From Rivibacter subsaxonicus (GTDB lineage: Bacteria > Pseudomonadota > Gammaproteobacteria > Burkholderiales > Burkholderiaceae_C), in NCBI RefSeq assembly GCF_004217215.1, contig NZ_SHKP01000004.1:528829-592828 (forward strand): a stretch of 64,000 nt of DNA, written 5' to 3'. Below the pieces are notes generated by a model. That model did no database searches and had not been told where the DNA came from. It saw only the letters and a program-made list of their open reading frames with translations. Within the stretch, counting starts at the first letter, position 1, and every line of letters begins with the position of its first letter. The translations under genes were made by a program, and so were the position numbers. Below are positions 1-10,087 of this stretch, in pieces.

Positions 1-1
1 C

Positions 2-136
2 GTCGCGATCGCGTGCGCTGCCGCTGCTGGCGGCGGTGCGAGCGGCGTCGACCTGCGCCTGGCACTCGCCCCGATGCTGGCCGGGCTGGTGACGTCGATC
101 GTGCTGGCGGCGGCGGTGCTGCTGGAGCGCGCGTAG
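2..136 (+). CDS. C-terminal end of a membrane protein (partial)
   Basis: An open frame enters from the left edge and stops at TAG 134-136. The last 44 residues are Ala/Leu/Val-rich and end in a hydrophobic segment of about 20 residues (from 'MLAGLVTSIVLAAAVLL') followed by a short charged tail 'ERA'. That is what the last transmembrane helix of an inner-membrane protein looks like. No family can be named from so little sequence. The next gene starts 131 bases downstream on the same strand. Confidence 0.4.
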   Translation, partial: VAIACAAAAGGGASGVDLRLALAPMLAGLVTSIVLAAAVLLERA

Positions 137-267
137 TCGAACGCGAGCCGGGCGAGGCGGGCTTGCCCACCGCCGAACGGGCGCTTGGCGTCGCCATGGC
201 TGGCCCACACAATGGCCGCGCAGGCCGGCGAATCCGTACCCAGCCTCCACCCCATCCGGGAGTGCTC
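137..267. other. Intergenic stretch before the HD-GYP gene
   Basis: No gene is visible in these 131 bases. The only functional element recognised is a purine-rich Shine-Dalgarno-like 'GGGAG' at about 258-262, which fixes the start of the next gene at ATG 268. Confidence 0.4.
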
Positions 268-885
268 ATGGATGACAACGACCCCAGCCTCCCGCACCTC
301 ACCAGGGAGACGGTGGCCCTGGTGCGTGCCCTGCTGGAGCGCGACCCCGATACCGGCGAGCACTGCGACCGCACCCACGCGCTGGCGCTGGAACTGGGCC
401 GCGCCGTGGCCCTGCCCGCGGCGGCGCTGTGCTCGCTGGGGCTGGCCGCCCAGTTGCATGACATCGGCAAGATCGGCATTCCCGACCGCGTGCTGCTCAA
501 GCAGGGACGACTGGAGTCCGACGAACTGCTGGTGATGAAGACGCACCCGCAGCGCGGCCACGACATCCTGGCGGTGGTGCCCGACGCGACGCTGGCCGTG
601 GTGGCCGAGGCGGTGCTGCGCCATCACGAGGGCTACGACGGCAACGGCTACCCGGGCGGCCTCAAAGGCGAGGCGATCCCGGTGCTGGCGCGGATCATTT
701 CCATCGTCGACAGCTACGACGCGATGGCGACCGATCGCCCCTACCACCGCGCCAAGGATCACGCTGCCATCATGGAGGTCCTCCATGAGACCAACAGCGG
801 CAAGTACGACCCCTATCTGCTGGGCAGGTTCGCGGGGCTGATCGAGCGGAGCGCGTTCAGGTCGCGCGGTTCGCCGCTCGCATGA
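268..885 (+). CDS. Stand-alone HD-GYP domain phosphohydrolase
   Basis: This 205-residue protein is essentially one HD-GYP domain, the family of metal-dependent phosphodiesterases that hydrolyse cyclic di-GMP. The HD pair is at H64-D65 in 'LHDIGKIGIPD', further metal-site histidines are at H93 and H98, and the HHE..GYP signature runs from H119 to P129 ('HHEGYDGNGYPGG'). All signature residues are present, so it may be catalytically active. There is no receiver, PAS or membrane segment, so the input domain is missing or supplied by a partner. Upstream in-frame sequence is open, but the start is placed at ATG 268 because it follows a Shine-Dalgarno-like site and the family homology begins there. 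It is not obviously linked to the purine genes downstream, which run the other way. Confidence 0.85.
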   Translation: MDDNDPSLPHLTRETVALVRALLERDPDTGEHCDRTHALALELGRAVALPAAALCSLGLAAQLHDIGKIGIPDRVLLKQGRLESDELLVMKTHPQRGHDILAVVPDATLAVVAEAVLRHHEGYDGNGYPGGLKGEAIPVLARIISIVDSYDAMATDRPYHRAKDHAAIMEVLHETNSGKYDPYLLGRFAGLIERSAFRSRGSPLA

Positions 886-923
886 CGGAGCCCGGCACGC
901 GCGCAGGCGTGCCGGTTGCTGCG

Positions 924-1499
924 CTAGGGCCTTGGCAGCCCGCGCCGCGCCGCCATCTCGGCGCCCATCGCGGCGCGGTCGGCGGCGCTGGCGAGCGCAT
1001 CGGCGGCCGGCAGCACGAGCCGGTCCTCGAGTGCGAGATGGGATTCGTTGAGGGCGATGAAATCGCGGGCCGCGATCTGTAGCGCCGGCAGCGTGGTGGC
1101 GTCGAAGCCGCCGCTCGCCACCGGCTGCAGCAGCGCATGCAGGCCGCGCCACTGCGCGTCGAGCAGGCGGTGTTCGGTGTGCAGACGGCCGACGAGCGCC
1201 GCGAGCTCGGCATCGCCGCCGGCCTCGACGCGCGGGAAGACATGGCGCTCCTCGTCCAGGTGATGGGCCGGCGCGGCGAGATCGAAGTAGCGCAGCACGT
1301 CGCGTGCCGCGTCGGCCGCCATCGCATCGACCGGCTGTTGCTGCAACTGCAGCAGGTGCTCGACCAGCCGCGCCAGCAGCGCGCACGAGCGTTGCACGCG
1401 GCCGTGGCAGGCGGCCAGCATGCCGAAGGGCTCGTCGAAGCTGGCGTCGGGCGAGGCGTGCAGCGTCGCTGCCGACACGGGAAACGGCAGGCGGCTCAT
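924..1499 (-). CDS. Hemerythrin-like HHE cation-binding protein
   Basis: A 191-residue all-helical protein of the hemerythrin/HHE family, which binds a diiron centre and can sense or carry O2 or NO. The iron-ligand pattern is visible: a His near residue 30 ('LAACHGRVQR'), then 'HHLDEERHVFP', 'HTEHRLLD' and 'ESHLALEDRLVLP'. Its ATG overlaps the xdhC stop in an ATGA at 1496-1499, so it is probably translationally coupled to xdhC and is the last gene of an xdhA-xdhB-xdhC-hemerythrin operon. This position suggests a role linked to xanthine dehydrogenase, such as oxygen sensing, iron supply or protection, but nothing in the sequence specifies which. It has no signal peptide and should be cytoplasmic. 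Confidence 0.8.
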   Translation of the reverse strand: MSRLPFPVSAATLHASPDASFDEPFGMLAACHGRVQRSCALLARLVEHLLQLQQQPVDAMAADAARDVLRYFDLAAPAHHLDEERHVFPRVEAGGDAELAALVGRLHTEHRLLDAQWRGLHALLQPVASGGFDATTLPALQIAARDFIALNESHLALEDRLVLPAADALASAADRAAMGAEMAARRGLPRP

Positions 1500-2299
1500 C
1501 GCGGCGGGCACTGTTGCAACAGTTGCGCCACCACCGCGACCGCCAGCACCTCGGGCTCCTTGCCCTCGATGCCCGTGATGCCGATCGGGCAGACGAGGCG
1601 CGCGACGGCCTCGGCCACCACGCCGCGCCGTTCGAAGTGGTGAATGAAGCGCGCGCGCTTGGTGGCGGAGCCAATCAGCCCGCAGAAGCGGAAGTCGCCA
1701 CGCCGCAGCACCGCCTCGCAGATGCGCAGGTCCAGTTCGTGCTGATGCGTGAGGATCAGGAAGCAGGTGCCAGGGGCCGCCAGCCGCACCTCGGCCTCGG
1801 GGGCGTCGACGCAGACCCGCACGACGTGAGGCGGCGAGGGCTGGTCCGGAAACTCGGCCTCGCGCTCGTCGATCCATTGCACGCGGCAGTCGAAGCCTTC
1901 GAGCAGGTGCGCGACCGCGCGGCCCACGTGGCCGGCACCGAACAGCTGCAACTCGAAGCGCGGCAGCGCGCGCGGCCAGGCGGCCAGGGCCTCCGCGTCG
2001 AGCGCGCCGTAGCGCAGCACCAGCGTGCCGCCACAGCATTGGCCGAGCGTGGGGCCGAGCGCGATGGGTTGTTCCAGCGGCTGCACCGCGTTGCGCTGGA
2101 GCCGCTCGCGCGCCAGCGCGATGGCCTGGTGCTCCAGGTGTCCGCCGCCGATGGTGCCGGCCACCGCGTCGGGGCCGACCAGCATGCGGGTGCCTGCTTC
2201 GCGTGGCACCGAGCCGCGACTGCTCAGCACCAGCACCACCTGCGCCGCGCGGCCCTCGGCGAGCCAGCGGGTGGCGGTGGCGAGCAGCGCCGCGCTCAT
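1496..2299 (-). CDS. xdhC: Xanthine dehydrogenase accessory protein XdhC
   Basis: A 267-residue XdhC/CoxI-family chaperone. Members bind molybdenum cofactor, promote its sulfuration and deliver it to the large subunit of xanthine dehydrogenase; XdhC is not part of the finished enzyme. Visible hallmarks are the N-terminal 'SRGSVPREAGTRMLV' and 'GTIGGGHLE' segments, the conserved 'GQCCGG' cysteine pair near residue 88, and a C-terminal Rossmann fold with 'FGAGHVGRAVA'. The ATG overlaps the xdhB stop in an ATGA at 2296-2299, and the stop overlaps the hemerythrin start, so three proteins are translationally coupled. Length and order (A-B-C) match the usual bacterial operon. Confidence 0.95.
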   Translation of the reverse strand: MSAALLATATRWLAEGRAAQVVLVLSSRGSVPREAGTRMLVGPDAVAGTIGGGHLEHQAIALARERLQRNAVQPLEQPIALGPTLGQCCGGTLVLRYGALDAEALAAWPRALPRFELQLFGAGHVGRAVAHLLEGFDCRVQWIDEREAEFPDQPSPPHVVRVCVDAPEAEVRLAAPGTCFLILTHQHELDLRICEAVLRRGDFRFCGLIGSATKRARFIHHFERRGVVAEAVARLVCPIGITGIEGKEPEVLAVAVVAQLLQQCPPR

Positions 2300-4650
2300 C
2301 GCATCACCACTTCGATGGCGTCCAGCACCGCTTCCGGCGTCGCCGGCGCACGCAGCGGCGGATCGACGCGATGGTCGCCCGCGGCCGAGATCGCATCGCG
2401 GATCGCCAGCCACACCGAGAAGGCCAGCAGCAGCGGCGGCTCGCCGACCGCCTTGCTGCGATGGATGCTGTCGGCCGGGTTCTCGCCCTCGAACAGCCGC
2501 GTGTTGAAGATCGGCGGCGCGTCGTTGGCGGTCGGGATCTTGTAGGTGCTGGGCGCATGCGTCAGCAGCGCACCGCTCTGCGGATGCCAGACCAGCTCCT
2601 CCATCGTCAGCCAGCCCATGCCCTGGATGAAGGCGCCCTCGACCTGGCCGATGTCGATCGCCGGATTCAGCGAGCGGCCCACGTCGTGCAGCAGGTCGGC
2701 GCGCAGCAGCCGGTACTCGCCGCTGAGCGTGTCGACGACGACCTCGCTGACCGCGGCGCCGTAGGCGAAGTAGTGGAAGGGCTTGCCCTGTAGCGTCTCG
2801 CGGTTCCAGTGCAGGCCGGGCGTGGCGTAGAAGCCGTCGCTCCAGAGTTGCACGCGCTCGGCGTAGGCGTCGGCGACGACGGTGTCGAAGGGCAGGGGAG
2901 TGCCGTCGGGCAGCAGCACCTGCGAGTCGGCGAAGCGGATCGCGGCGGCATCGATACCGCCCGCGCGCTGCGCGACGAAGGCCGCGAGCCGCTCGCGCAG
3001 CTGGCGCGCCGCGTCCTGCGCCGCCTTGCCGTTGAGGTCGGCGCCGGTCGAGGCCGCGGTCGCCGAGGTGTTGGCGACCTTGGTCGTGTCGGTCGCCGTG
3101 CAGCGCACCCGCGCCAGCGGCAGGCCGAGTTCGTGCGCCACTACCTGCGCGACCTTGGTGTTGAGACCCTGGCCCATCTCGGTGCCGCCATGGTTGACCA
3201 GCACCGAGCCGTCGGTGTAGATGTGGACCAGCGCGCCGGCCTGGTTGAAATGCTTGACGTTGAACGAGATGCCGAACTTGACCGGCGACAGCGCCAGGCC
3301 GCGCTTGAGCACCGGGCTCTGCGCGTTCCACGCCGCGATCTCGCCGCGCCGCGCCGCGTAGCCGCTCTGCGCGACCAGTTCGTCGACCATGGGTGCTGCG
3401 ATGTTGTCCTCGACGCGCTGGCCGTAGGGCGTGAGATCGCGTTCACCGACGCCGTAGAAGTTGGCCCGCCGAACTTCGAGCGGATCCTTGCCCAGCGCCC
3501 GCGCCACCGCCTCGAGGATGCACTCGATCGCGATCGCGCCCTGCGGCCCGCCGAAGCCGCGGAAGGCGGTGTTGCTCTGCGTGTTGGTGCGCGCCGAGTA
3601 GCCGTGCATCGACACGTTCGGCAGCCAGTAGGCGTTGTCGAAGTGGCACAGCGCGCGCGTCATCACCGGGCCCGACAGGTCGGCGCTGAAGCCGGCGTTG
3701 GAGATCAGGTCGATCTCGACGCCGAGGATGCGGCCGGCGTCGTCGAAGCCCAGTTCCCAGTCGTACTCGAAGCCGTGGCGGCGGCCGGTGATCATGAAGT
3801 CGTCGTCGCGATCGGCGCGCAGCTTCACCGGCCGCCGCAGCTTGCTCGCGGCGAGTGCGGCGACGCAGGCGAACAGCGCCGACTGGCTCTCCTTGCCACC
3901 GAAGCCGCCGCCCATGCGCCGGCATTCCACCTGCACCGCGTTGGCCGGCAACAGCAGCGCGTGCGCCACCGCGTGCTGCATCTCGCTCGGATGCTGGGTC
4001 GAGCAATGCACGCGCAGCGCGCCGCCTTCGAGCGGCACCGCGTAGGAGATCTGGCCTTCCAGGTAGAACTGCTCCTGGCCGCCGACGCTCAGGCTGCCTT
4101 GCAGCCGGTGCGGCGCCGAGACGATCGCGGCGCGCGTGGCGCCGGGCGACTGCTCGCGCGTGAGGTGCGCCGGTGGCAGCACGTAGCGGCCCTGTGCGTG
4201 CGCTTCGCGCGCCGTCAGCACGGCCGGCAAGGGCTCGATGCGCAGGAACTCCTTGGCGCGCGCAGCGACCCGGCGCGCGACATCGCGATCGGCCGCGATC
4301 ACCGCGAACACCGGCTGGCCCAGGTAGTGCACCTCGCCCTCGGCCAGGATCGGGTCGTCGTGGACGATCGGCCCGCAATCGTTGGGGCCGGGGATGTCGG
4401 CCGCGCTGAACACCGCCACCACGCCGGGCAGCGCGCGCAGGGCTTCGAGATCGATGCCCAGCAGTCGGCCATGTGCCAGCGGCGACAGGCCGAGCGCCGC
4501 GTGCAGCGTGCCGGCCAGCTCGGGCAGGTCGTCGATGTAGCTCGCCTCGCCGGCCACGTGCAGCGCGGCCGATTCGTGCGGCAGCGCCTTGCCGACCTCG
4601 CCCGCGGTCGCGGCGAGCTGGCGGATGAAGGCGTCGGTGCTGCTGTTCAT
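2296..4650 (-). CDS. xdhB: Xanthine dehydrogenase molybdopterin-binding large subunit
   Basis: A 784-residue catalytic subunit that oxidises hypoxanthine and xanthine to urate at a molybdenum centre. Moco-binding motifs typical of the family are visible: 'MGGGFGGKESQ' near residue 245, 'AFRGFGGPQG', 'GGTEMGQGLNTKV' and, near the C-terminus, 'KAVGEPPLLL', which holds the Glu that acts as base in the xanthine oxidase family. The full family length is present with no truncation. It starts 10 bases after the xdhA stop and overlaps xdhC by four bases. XdhA brings the FeS and FAD cofactors, so the complete enzyme is encoded here. Confidence 0.96.
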   Translation of the reverse strand: MNSSTDAFIRQLAATAGEVGKALPHESAALHVAGEASYIDDLPELAGTLHAALGLSPLAHGRLLGIDLEALRALPGVVAVFSAADIPGPNDCGPIVHDDPILAEGEVHYLGQPVFAVIAADRDVARRVAARAKEFLRIEPLPAVLTAREAHAQGRYVLPPAHLTREQSPGATRAAIVSAPHRLQGSLSVGGQEQFYLEGQISYAVPLEGGALRVHCSTQHPSEMQHAVAHALLLPANAVQVECRRMGGGFGGKESQSALFACVAALAASKLRRPVKLRADRDDDFMITGRRHGFEYDWELGFDDAGRILGVEIDLISNAGFSADLSGPVMTRALCHFDNAYWLPNVSMHGYSARTNTQSNTAFRGFGGPQGAIAIECILEAVARALGKDPLEVRRANFYGVGERDLTPYGQRVEDNIAAPMVDELVAQSGYAARRGEIAAWNAQSPVLKRGLALSPVKFGISFNVKHFNQAGALVHIYTDGSVLVNHGGTEMGQGLNTKVAQVVAHELGLPLARVRCTATDTTKVANTSATAASTGADLNGKAAQDAARQLRERLAAFVAQRAGGIDAAAIRFADSQVLLPDGTPLPFDTVVADAYAERVQLWSDGFYATPGLHWNRETLQGKPFHYFAYGAAVSEVVVDTLSGEYRLLRADLLHDVGRSLNPAIDIGQVEGAFIQGMGWLTMEELVWHPQSGALLTHAPSTYKIPTANDAPPIFNTRLFEGENPADSIHRSKAVGEPPLLLAFSVWLAIRDAISAAGDHRVDPPLRAPATPEAVLDAIEVVMR

Positions 4651-4660
4651 CTGCCGCCCC

Positions 4661-6184
<1,524 letters not shown>

Positions 6185-6254
6185 ACCCTAAAGGTACTCC
6201 GTGATCGCGCTCTGTGTATACGATTGCATGGATATCCGATATGCGGAGTAGCGC
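6185..6254. promoter_or_regulatory. Divergent xdhA / lysR promoter-operator region
   Basis: These 70 bases separate two divergent starts and are distinctly AT-richer than the flanks. They contain a perfect 8-bp palindrome GGATATCC (6230-6237), overlapped by ATATC-C-GATAT (6232-6242), and a GTATAC palindrome (6216-6221). Short interrupted dyads of this kind are typical LysR-regulator targets. A GGAG Shine-Dalgarno site for the LysR gene is at 6245-6248. Which palindrome the regulator uses is inference. Confidence 0.5.
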
Positions 6255-7208
6255 ATGGCGCAACGAGCCGACTTCGACAAGATTGAGATCTACCTCATCC
6301 GCGTGCTCCACACCGTGATCACCGAACGCAATGTCTCGCGCGCCGCGCTCAAGCTCGGCAGCAGCCAGCCGGCGCTGAGCGCCCAGCTCAGGCGGCTGCG
6401 CGAGCTCACCGGTGATCCGCTGCTGGTGCGCTCGGGTAACGGCCTGGCGCCGACGCCGGTGGCGCTCGAGCTGCTGGCGCCGGCCGCCGAGCTGCTGCAG
6501 CAGGCGCAAACGCTGTTCGGCAGCGGCACCAGGAGCCGCGGCTTCGAGCCGGCCGCCAGCCGGCAGGTCTTTCGCATCGCCGCCAGCGACTACCTCGATC
6601 CGCTGTTCCTGCCCGAGTTGGTGGCGCGGGTGCGGGCGCTGGCCCCCAACGTCACGATCGAGATCCTGCCGCTGTCGCGCGAGTTCGACTATCGCCAGGG
6701 CCTGGCGCGCGGCGAGGTCGACCTCGTGATCGGCAACTGGCTGCAGCCGCCGGCCGAGCTGCACCTGGGCCGGCTGCTGGCCGACGAGGTCGTTTGCCTG
6801 GTCGCGGCCGACCACCCGGCCGTGAAGAACCCGCGCGGCTGGACCGCCGAGCGCTACCTGCAGAGCGATCACGTGGCGCCGACCGGCCTGCACGCCGGCG
6901 CGCTCGGCGTGATCGACGAGCACCTCGCGCTGCAGGGTCTGCAACGTCGCATCGCGGTGCGCAGCCCGCACTTCGGGCTGGTGCCGCTGATGGTGGCGCG
7001 CACGCAGCTGGTGCTCACCACCGGGCGCCTGTTCTGCAGCCGCTATGTCGACCAGTTCGCGGTGCGCATCGTTCGCTGCCCGGTTGCCTTCCCGGCGCTG
7101 GTCTACTACCAGCTCTGGCACGAACTCAAGCACCAGTCGGCCGCGGTGCGCTGGCTGCGCGAGCAGGTGCGCGAGCTGGCGCGAAGCTTGCCAAACGGCT
7201 CCAACTGA
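6255..7208 (+). CDS. LysR-family transcriptional regulator of the purine cluster
   Basis: A 317-residue LysR-type regulator. The N-terminal winged helix-turn-helix covers about residues 10-70 ('NVSRAALKLGSSQPALSAQLRRL'), followed by the two-lobed effector-binding domain. It is divergent from xdhA and upstream of guanine deaminase, so autoregulation and control of the purine genes are likely; a purine or urate effector is an inference from context. The start ATG 6255 has GGAG seven bases upstream. Only 11 bases separate its stop from guaD, so regulator and deaminase may be co-transcribed. Confidence 0.9.
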   Translation: MAQRADFDKIEIYLIRVLHTVITERNVSRAALKLGSSQPALSAQLRRLRELTGDPLLVRSGNGLAPTPVALELLAPAAELLQQAQTLFGSGTRSRGFEPAASRQVFRIAASDYLDPLFLPELVARVRALAPNVTIEILPLSREFDYRQGLARGEVDLVIGNWLQPPAELHLGRLLADEVVCLVAADHPAVKNPRGWTAERYLQSDHVAPTGLHAGALGVIDEHLALQGLQRRIAVRSPHFGLVPLMVARTQLVLTTGRLFCSRYVDQFAVRIVRCPVAFPALVYYQLWHELKHQSAAVRWLREQVRELARSLPNGSN

Positions 7209-7219
7209 TTCACCGACTC

Positions 7220-8536
7220 ATGAACCGCATCGCGCTGCGCGGCGACCTGCTCGACTTCAGCACCGATCCCGGCTTCGGTCCGCCCGACGCAGTCCCCGGC
7301 GTTCGGTGGCGGCCCGATCACTGGCTGCTGGTCGACGAGCATGGCCGCATCGCCGGCGTGCTCGATGCATCGGTCAGCGAGCCCGACGCCAGTTACCGCC
7401 GCATCGACCAGCGTGGTCGCCTGATCCTGCCCGGCTTCATCGACACCCATGTCCACAGCCCACAGCTCGACGTGATCGCGAGCTACGGCACCGAGCTGCT
7501 CGACTGGCTCGAGACCTACACCTTCCCGGCCGAGCGCCGCCATGCCGATCCCCAGGTGGCGCGGGCCGGCGCCGAGCGCTTCTGTGATGCGCTGCTGGCC
7601 CATGGCACGACGGCGGCGGTGGTGTTCCCGACCGTGCACAAGCAGAGCTGCGAGGCGCTGTTCACCAGCGCCAACGCCCGCGGCATGCGCCTGATCGCCG
7701 GCAAGTGCCTGATGGACCGCCATGTGCCCGAGTGGCTCGCCGATACGGTCGAAAGCGCCGAGCGCGACAGCCTCGAACTGATCGAGCGCTGGCACGGCAA
7801 GGACCGACTGGCCTACGCGATGACGGTGCGCTTCGCGCCGACCAGCAGCGAGGCGCAGATGGACATGGCAGGCCGCCTGCTGTGCGAGGTGCCGGGTCTC
7901 TACATGCAGACCCACGTCGCGGAGAACCGGGCCGAGGTGGCCTGGGTGCGCGAGCTGTTTCCGCAGGCGCGCAGCTACCTCGACGTCTACCACCGGCACG
8001 GCCTGCTCAACGAGCGCGCGGTGCTCGCGCATGGCATCTGGCTCGACGACGAGGATCGCGCGCTGCTGGCCGCCAGCGGTGCCCAGATCGCGCACAGCCC
8101 GACATCGAATCTCTTTCTCGGCAGCGGCCTGATCGGCTGGCAGGCACTCGAGGCAGCGGGAGCGAAGGTCACGATGGCCACCGACGTTGGCGGTGGCACC
8201 AGCCTGTCGATGCTGCGCACGCTGGCCGAGGCCTACAAGGTGCAGGCGCTGCAGGGCGTGCGGCTGTCGGCCTGGAAGGCGCTGCACAGCGCCACCGCCG
8301 GCGCCGCCGATGCACTCGGCCTCGGCCACGAGATCGGCCGCCTCGAGCCGGGGCTGATGGCCGACCTCTGCGTCTGGGACTGGGCCCGCGCCGAGATCGA
8401 TGCCAATCGCCTCGCGCTGGCCCGGGGCTTGCACGAGAAGCTCTTTGCCTGGATGACGCTCGCCGACGAGCGTCACCTGGCCGCCGCCTACGTGGCGGGA
8501 ACAGCGCGCTTCGAGCGCACGACAATCGCGCCCTGA
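7220..8536 (+). CDS. guaD: Guanine deaminase
   Basis: A 438-residue amidohydrolase of the guanine deaminase family, converting guanine to xanthine and ammonia. Zinc ligands of the first strand are in 'LPGFIDTHVHSPQ' (H77, H79), followed by 'TFPAERRHAD', 'GKCLMDRHVP', 'THVAEN', 'AHGIWLDDED' and the metal Asp in 'MATDVGGGTSLS'. These blocks and the length are characteristic of GuaD rather than of cytosine or adenine deaminases. The start is ATG 7220, just after the LysR stop. The product xanthine is the substrate of the divergently encoded XdhAB, and the importer downstream could supply guanine or guanosine. Confidence 0.95.
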   Translation: MNRIALRGDLLDFSTDPGFGPPDAVPGVRWRPDHWLLVDEHGRIAGVLDASVSEPDASYRRIDQRGRLILPGFIDTHVHSPQLDVIASYGTELLDWLETYTFPAERRHADPQVARAGAERFCDALLAHGTTAAVVFPTVHKQSCEALFTSANARGMRLIAGKCLMDRHVPEWLADTVESAERDSLELIERWHGKDRLAYAMTVRFAPTSSEAQMDMAGRLLCEVPGLYMQTHVAENRAEVAWVRELFPQARSYLDVYHRHGLLNERAVLAHGIWLDDEDRALLAASGAQIAHSPTSNLFLGSGLIGWQALEAAGAKVTMATDVGGGTSLSMLRTLAEAYKVQALQGVRLSAWKALHSATAGAADALGLGHEIGRLEPGLMADLCVWDWARAEIDANRLALARGLHEKLFAWMTLADERHLAAAYVAGTARFERTTIAP

Positions 8537-8551
8537 ACCGGAGCCACCCTC

Positions 8552-10087
8552 ATGACCCCGCGCCTGGCACTCGCCAACATCAGCAAGCAGTACCCGGCCG
8601 TCAAGGCCAACGACGGCATCAACCTGCAGGTGGCGCCGGGCCAGATCCACGCGGTGCTCGGCGAGAACGGTGCCGGCAAGAGCACGCTGATGAAGATCAT
8701 CTACGGCGCGGTGCAGCCCGACGAGGGCACGATCCACTGGAACGGGCAGCCGGTGCAGGTCAAGAGCCCGCACGAGGCGCGGGCGCTGGGCATCAGCATG
8801 GTCTACCAGCATTTCTCGCTGTTCGACACGCTGACGGCAGCCGAGAACGTCTGGCTCGGGCTCGACAAATCGGGCACGCTGGCCGAGATCAGCGAGCGCA
8901 TCGCCAGGGTCTCGCACGAGTACGGGCTCGACGTCGATCCGCTGCGCCCGGTCCACACGCTCTCGGTCGGCGAACGCCAGCGCGTGGAGATCGTGCGTGC
9001 GCTGCTGACCGACCCCAAGCTGCTGATCCTCGACGAACCGACCTCGGTGCTGACGCCGCAGGCGGTGCAGAAGCTCTTCGTCACGCTGCGCCAGCTGGCC
9101 GACAAGGGCTGCTCGATCCTCTACATCAGCCACAAGCTCGACGAGATCCGCGCGCTGTGCCACCACTGCACGGTGCTGCGCGGCGGCAAGGTCACCGGCG
9201 AGGTCGACCCGGGCAAGGAAAGCAACGCCAGCCTGTCGCGGCTGATGATCGGCGCCGAGCCGCCGCAGCTGCAGCACATCCAGGCCCGGCTCGGCGCCAA
9301 GGTGCTGGCGGTCGAGCGACTCAGCCTGGCCAAGCAGGACCCCTTCGGCACCACGCTGGTCGACATCGGCCTCGAGGTCCGGGCCGGCGAGATCGTCGGC
9401 ATCGCCGGCGTCTCCGGCAACGGCCAGCAGGAGCTGATGGCCGCGCTCTCGGGCGAGGACCGGCGCGCGCCGCCGGGTTCGATCAAGCTGTTCGGCACCG
9501 ACATCGCGCAGGCCTCCCCGCGACGCCGCCGCCGCCAGGGCCTGCACTTCGTGCCCGAGGAGCGGCTCGGCCGCGGCGCGGTGCCGACCATGAGCCTGGC
9601 GCAGAACACGCTGCTGACGCGCACCGAGGCGGTTGGTCCTGGCGGCTGGCTGCGCACGGGCCAGGTGCAGCAACTCGCGGCCGATCTGATCGAGCGCTTC
9701 AAGGTCAAGGCCGGCGGGCCGGGCGCGGCGGCCAAGAGCCTGTCGGGCGGCAACCTGCAGAAGTTCATCGTCGGTCGCGAGATTTCCGTCAACCCGAAGC
9801 TGCTGATCGTCGCCCAGCCGACCTGGGGCGTCGACGTCGGCGCCGCGGCGCAGATCCGCGGCGAGCTGCTCAAGTTGCGCGACGCCGGCTGCGCGCTATT
9901 GGTGCTGAGCGAAGAACTCGAGGAACTGTTCGAGCTGAGCGATCGACTGGTGGTGCTGGCGCAGGGTCGACTCTCGCCGAGCGTGCCGACCTCGCAGGCC
10001 ACGATCGAGATGATCGGCGAATGGATGAGCGGGCTGTGGGACAAGAAGCGTCCCGCGGCGCCGACCGGGGAGGTGGCCCATGCTTAG
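8552..10087 (+). CDS. BMP-type ABC importer, fused ATPase (two nucleotide-binding domains)
   Basis: A 511-residue protein with two tandem ABC domains, as in importers for nucleosides and simple sugars (NupA/YufO/RbsA-like). Domain one has a good Walker A 'GENGAGKST', signature 'LSVGERQR' and Walker B 'LLILDEPTS'. Domain two is degenerate at Walker A ('GVSGNGQQE') but retains 'LSGGNLQK' and 'QPTWGVDVGAA'. One intact and one degenerate site is usual for this family. It overlaps the first permease gene by eight bases. In this purine cluster the likely cargo is purine nucleosides or bases, which is inference from neighbours. Confidence 0.93.
   Translation: MTPRLALANISKQYPAVKANDGINLQVAPGQIHAVLGENGAGKSTLMKIIYGAVQPDEGTIHWNGQPVQVKSPHEARALGISMVYQHFSLFDTLTAAENVWLGLDKSGTLAEISERIARVSHEYGLDVDPLRPVHTLSVGERQRVEIVRALLTDPKLLILDEPTSVLTPQAVQKLFVTLRQLADKGCSILYISHKLDEIRALCHHCTVLRGGKVTGEVDPGKESNASLSRLMIGAEPPQLQHIQARLGAKVLAVERLSLAKQDPFGTTLVDIGLEVRAGEIVGIAGVSGNGQQELMAALSGEDRRAPPGSIKLFGTDIAQASPRRRRRQGLHFVPEERLGRGAVPTMSLAQNTLLTRTEAVGPGGWLRTGQVQQLAADLIERFKVKAGGPGAAAKSLSGGNLQKFIVGREISVNPKLLIVAQPTWGVDVGAAAQIRGELLKLRDAGCALLVLSEELEELFELSDRLVVLAQGRLSPSVPTSQATIEMIGEWMSGLWDKKRPAAPTGEVAHA

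Noticed and set aside
7106-9673. Long minus-strand open frame opposite guanine deaminase and the ABC ATPase
   Set aside because: It is the complement of two clearly identified genes and shows no family motifs.
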